A program made the translations under genes and the position numbers. Below the pieces are notes generated by a model that saw only the letters and a list, made by a program, of their open reading frames with translations, made no database searches and was not told the DNA's origin. Below are positions 63,213 to 64,000 of a stretch of DNA of 64,000 nt, in pieces (positions within the stretch are counted from its first letter, which is position 1; the number at the start of each line of letters is the position of its first letter). Origin of the DNA: Cornus controversa (taxonomy: Eukaryota; Streptophyta; Magnoliopsida; Cornales; Cornaceae); contig CM048848.1 in assembly GCA_026545225.1 (NCBI GenBank), forward strand, positions 43,824,806 through 43,888,805, given 5' to 3'.

Positions 63213-64000
63213 TCTTATACTTCTAAATCTGTAACTGAACAAACTAATAATTTATACTGATTAAAGTGATAATTCAGCCAATTTGAATTGTCACTTTTGA
63301 CAGTGAAATTGAAATTCTTAGTTGCACTGCGCATTGGATAATGTTTATATACATGTATGTATATACAAAATCTGAACCAATTAAGACAAACGTTTGAATG
63401 AACTCAATAGTGAATACATTACTACTAAACACCCGTCCTTCGTAAAACTTCAAGCAACTCTCAGAAAAGTCTCGTATCATTCAACACAAACAATTCCATA
63501 CAAATAGACAAAAAAAAATGCATTTACGTAGATGCAACATAATTTATAAACGGCCAAATACAACTAATATCATAAACCAAAAAAAAAGAACTTAACACCA
63601 TTAATAAAGTCAGATAGTTCGTTGCATGGTAAAACCCTAATCTTATTTCATCAATAAAATGTACTTACCTTTCTCAGCATATTAACTAAAATGTATATAT
63701 ATATAGAGAGAGAGAGTACTCTTTCCCGTCAGCAGTGTACTATTTGGGGCTGTTCTTGAGGTGAGCCATATGCAGATAATCCAACTCGACTACAGAAATG
63801 CTAGGGTTTACATAAAGTAGAGTTAACAACCATTTTACTTGGTTCAGGTTCCCCAAAAGTTACCTTCCCAAAAAAAAAGCTTCCCCAAAATGGATTTCTA
63901 AAATCCTCCTTTGATGGTTTCAGCTTTAAGGGGACCGACTTTTTTAAGAAGCCTATTTACACACAGTCTCCCTGATTCTCCCATGTTGGGAAATAACTTT
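63213..64000. repeat. Segmental repeat, copy 3 (partial, runs off the window)
   Basis: Starts near ACTTCTAAATCTG, the sequence just before block A in copy 1. Block A runs from 63259. The part after 63812 matches 62328-62495 of copy 2 (TTCCCCAAAATGGATTTCTA, TTTACACACAGTCTCCC). Block B is absent. Confidence 0.75.

Overview
This is a nuclear segment of a flowering-plant genome, most likely a eudicot. It is AT-rich, has GT-AG introns, and is packed with plant retrotransposons and MITEs. It holds one intact host gene, a carotenoid cleavage dioxygenase 1 (CCD1) on the + strand. I assembled it from 14 exons between 24907 and 52251 (1632 coding nt, 543 residues). All 13 introns are GT-AG and all four iron-binding histidines are present. 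The species cannot be named from the sequence alone.

Layout. (1) 1-16425: a decayed Ty3/gypsy element of the Tat lineage (+ strand; protease end, RT, RNase H, archaeal-type RNase H, integrase, a 1.4-kb tandem array, an antisense ORF, and the start of a 3' LTR). Its RT is split by a minus-strand Athila-lineage element (833-8731) flanked by a perfect 5-bp duplication ACGAT. (2) 16426-20275: AT-rich intergenic DNA with no gene seen. (3) 20279-24110: a dead PIF/Harbinger transposon with TTA duplications. A 569-bp Harbinger-type MITE abuts it (24114-24682), and the two share the middle TTA. Together they form the upstream border of the CCD1 promoter. (4) 24683-52320: the CCD1 promoter, gene and poly(A) signal. 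(5) 52320-64000: no host gene seen. It holds tRNA-like SINEs, small tandem repeats, and a roughly 3.1-kb unit present in up to three partial copies, one of them interrupted by a 1.6-kb insertion.

CCD1 is stretched to 27.3 kb because its introns have absorbed many elements without harm to the reading frame. Intron 1 alone is 11.5 kb. It contains a TRIM and a three-deep nest: a Mutator-type element (27068-32534) contains a solo LTR (27203-31423), which contains an L1 LINE (27569-31268). Each level has its own target-site duplication. Intron 1 also has a 573-bp element with 8-bp duplications. Introns 3, 8, 11, 12 and 13 hold a 113-bp hairpin MITE, a 380-bp inverted repeat, further MITEs and L1 debris.

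I found no evidence for a wholly new biological system. The most useful observations are the legible order of nested insertions, the hairpin-forming repeats inside CCD1, the MITE-bounded CCD1 promoter, and the unexplained segmental repeat at the right end.
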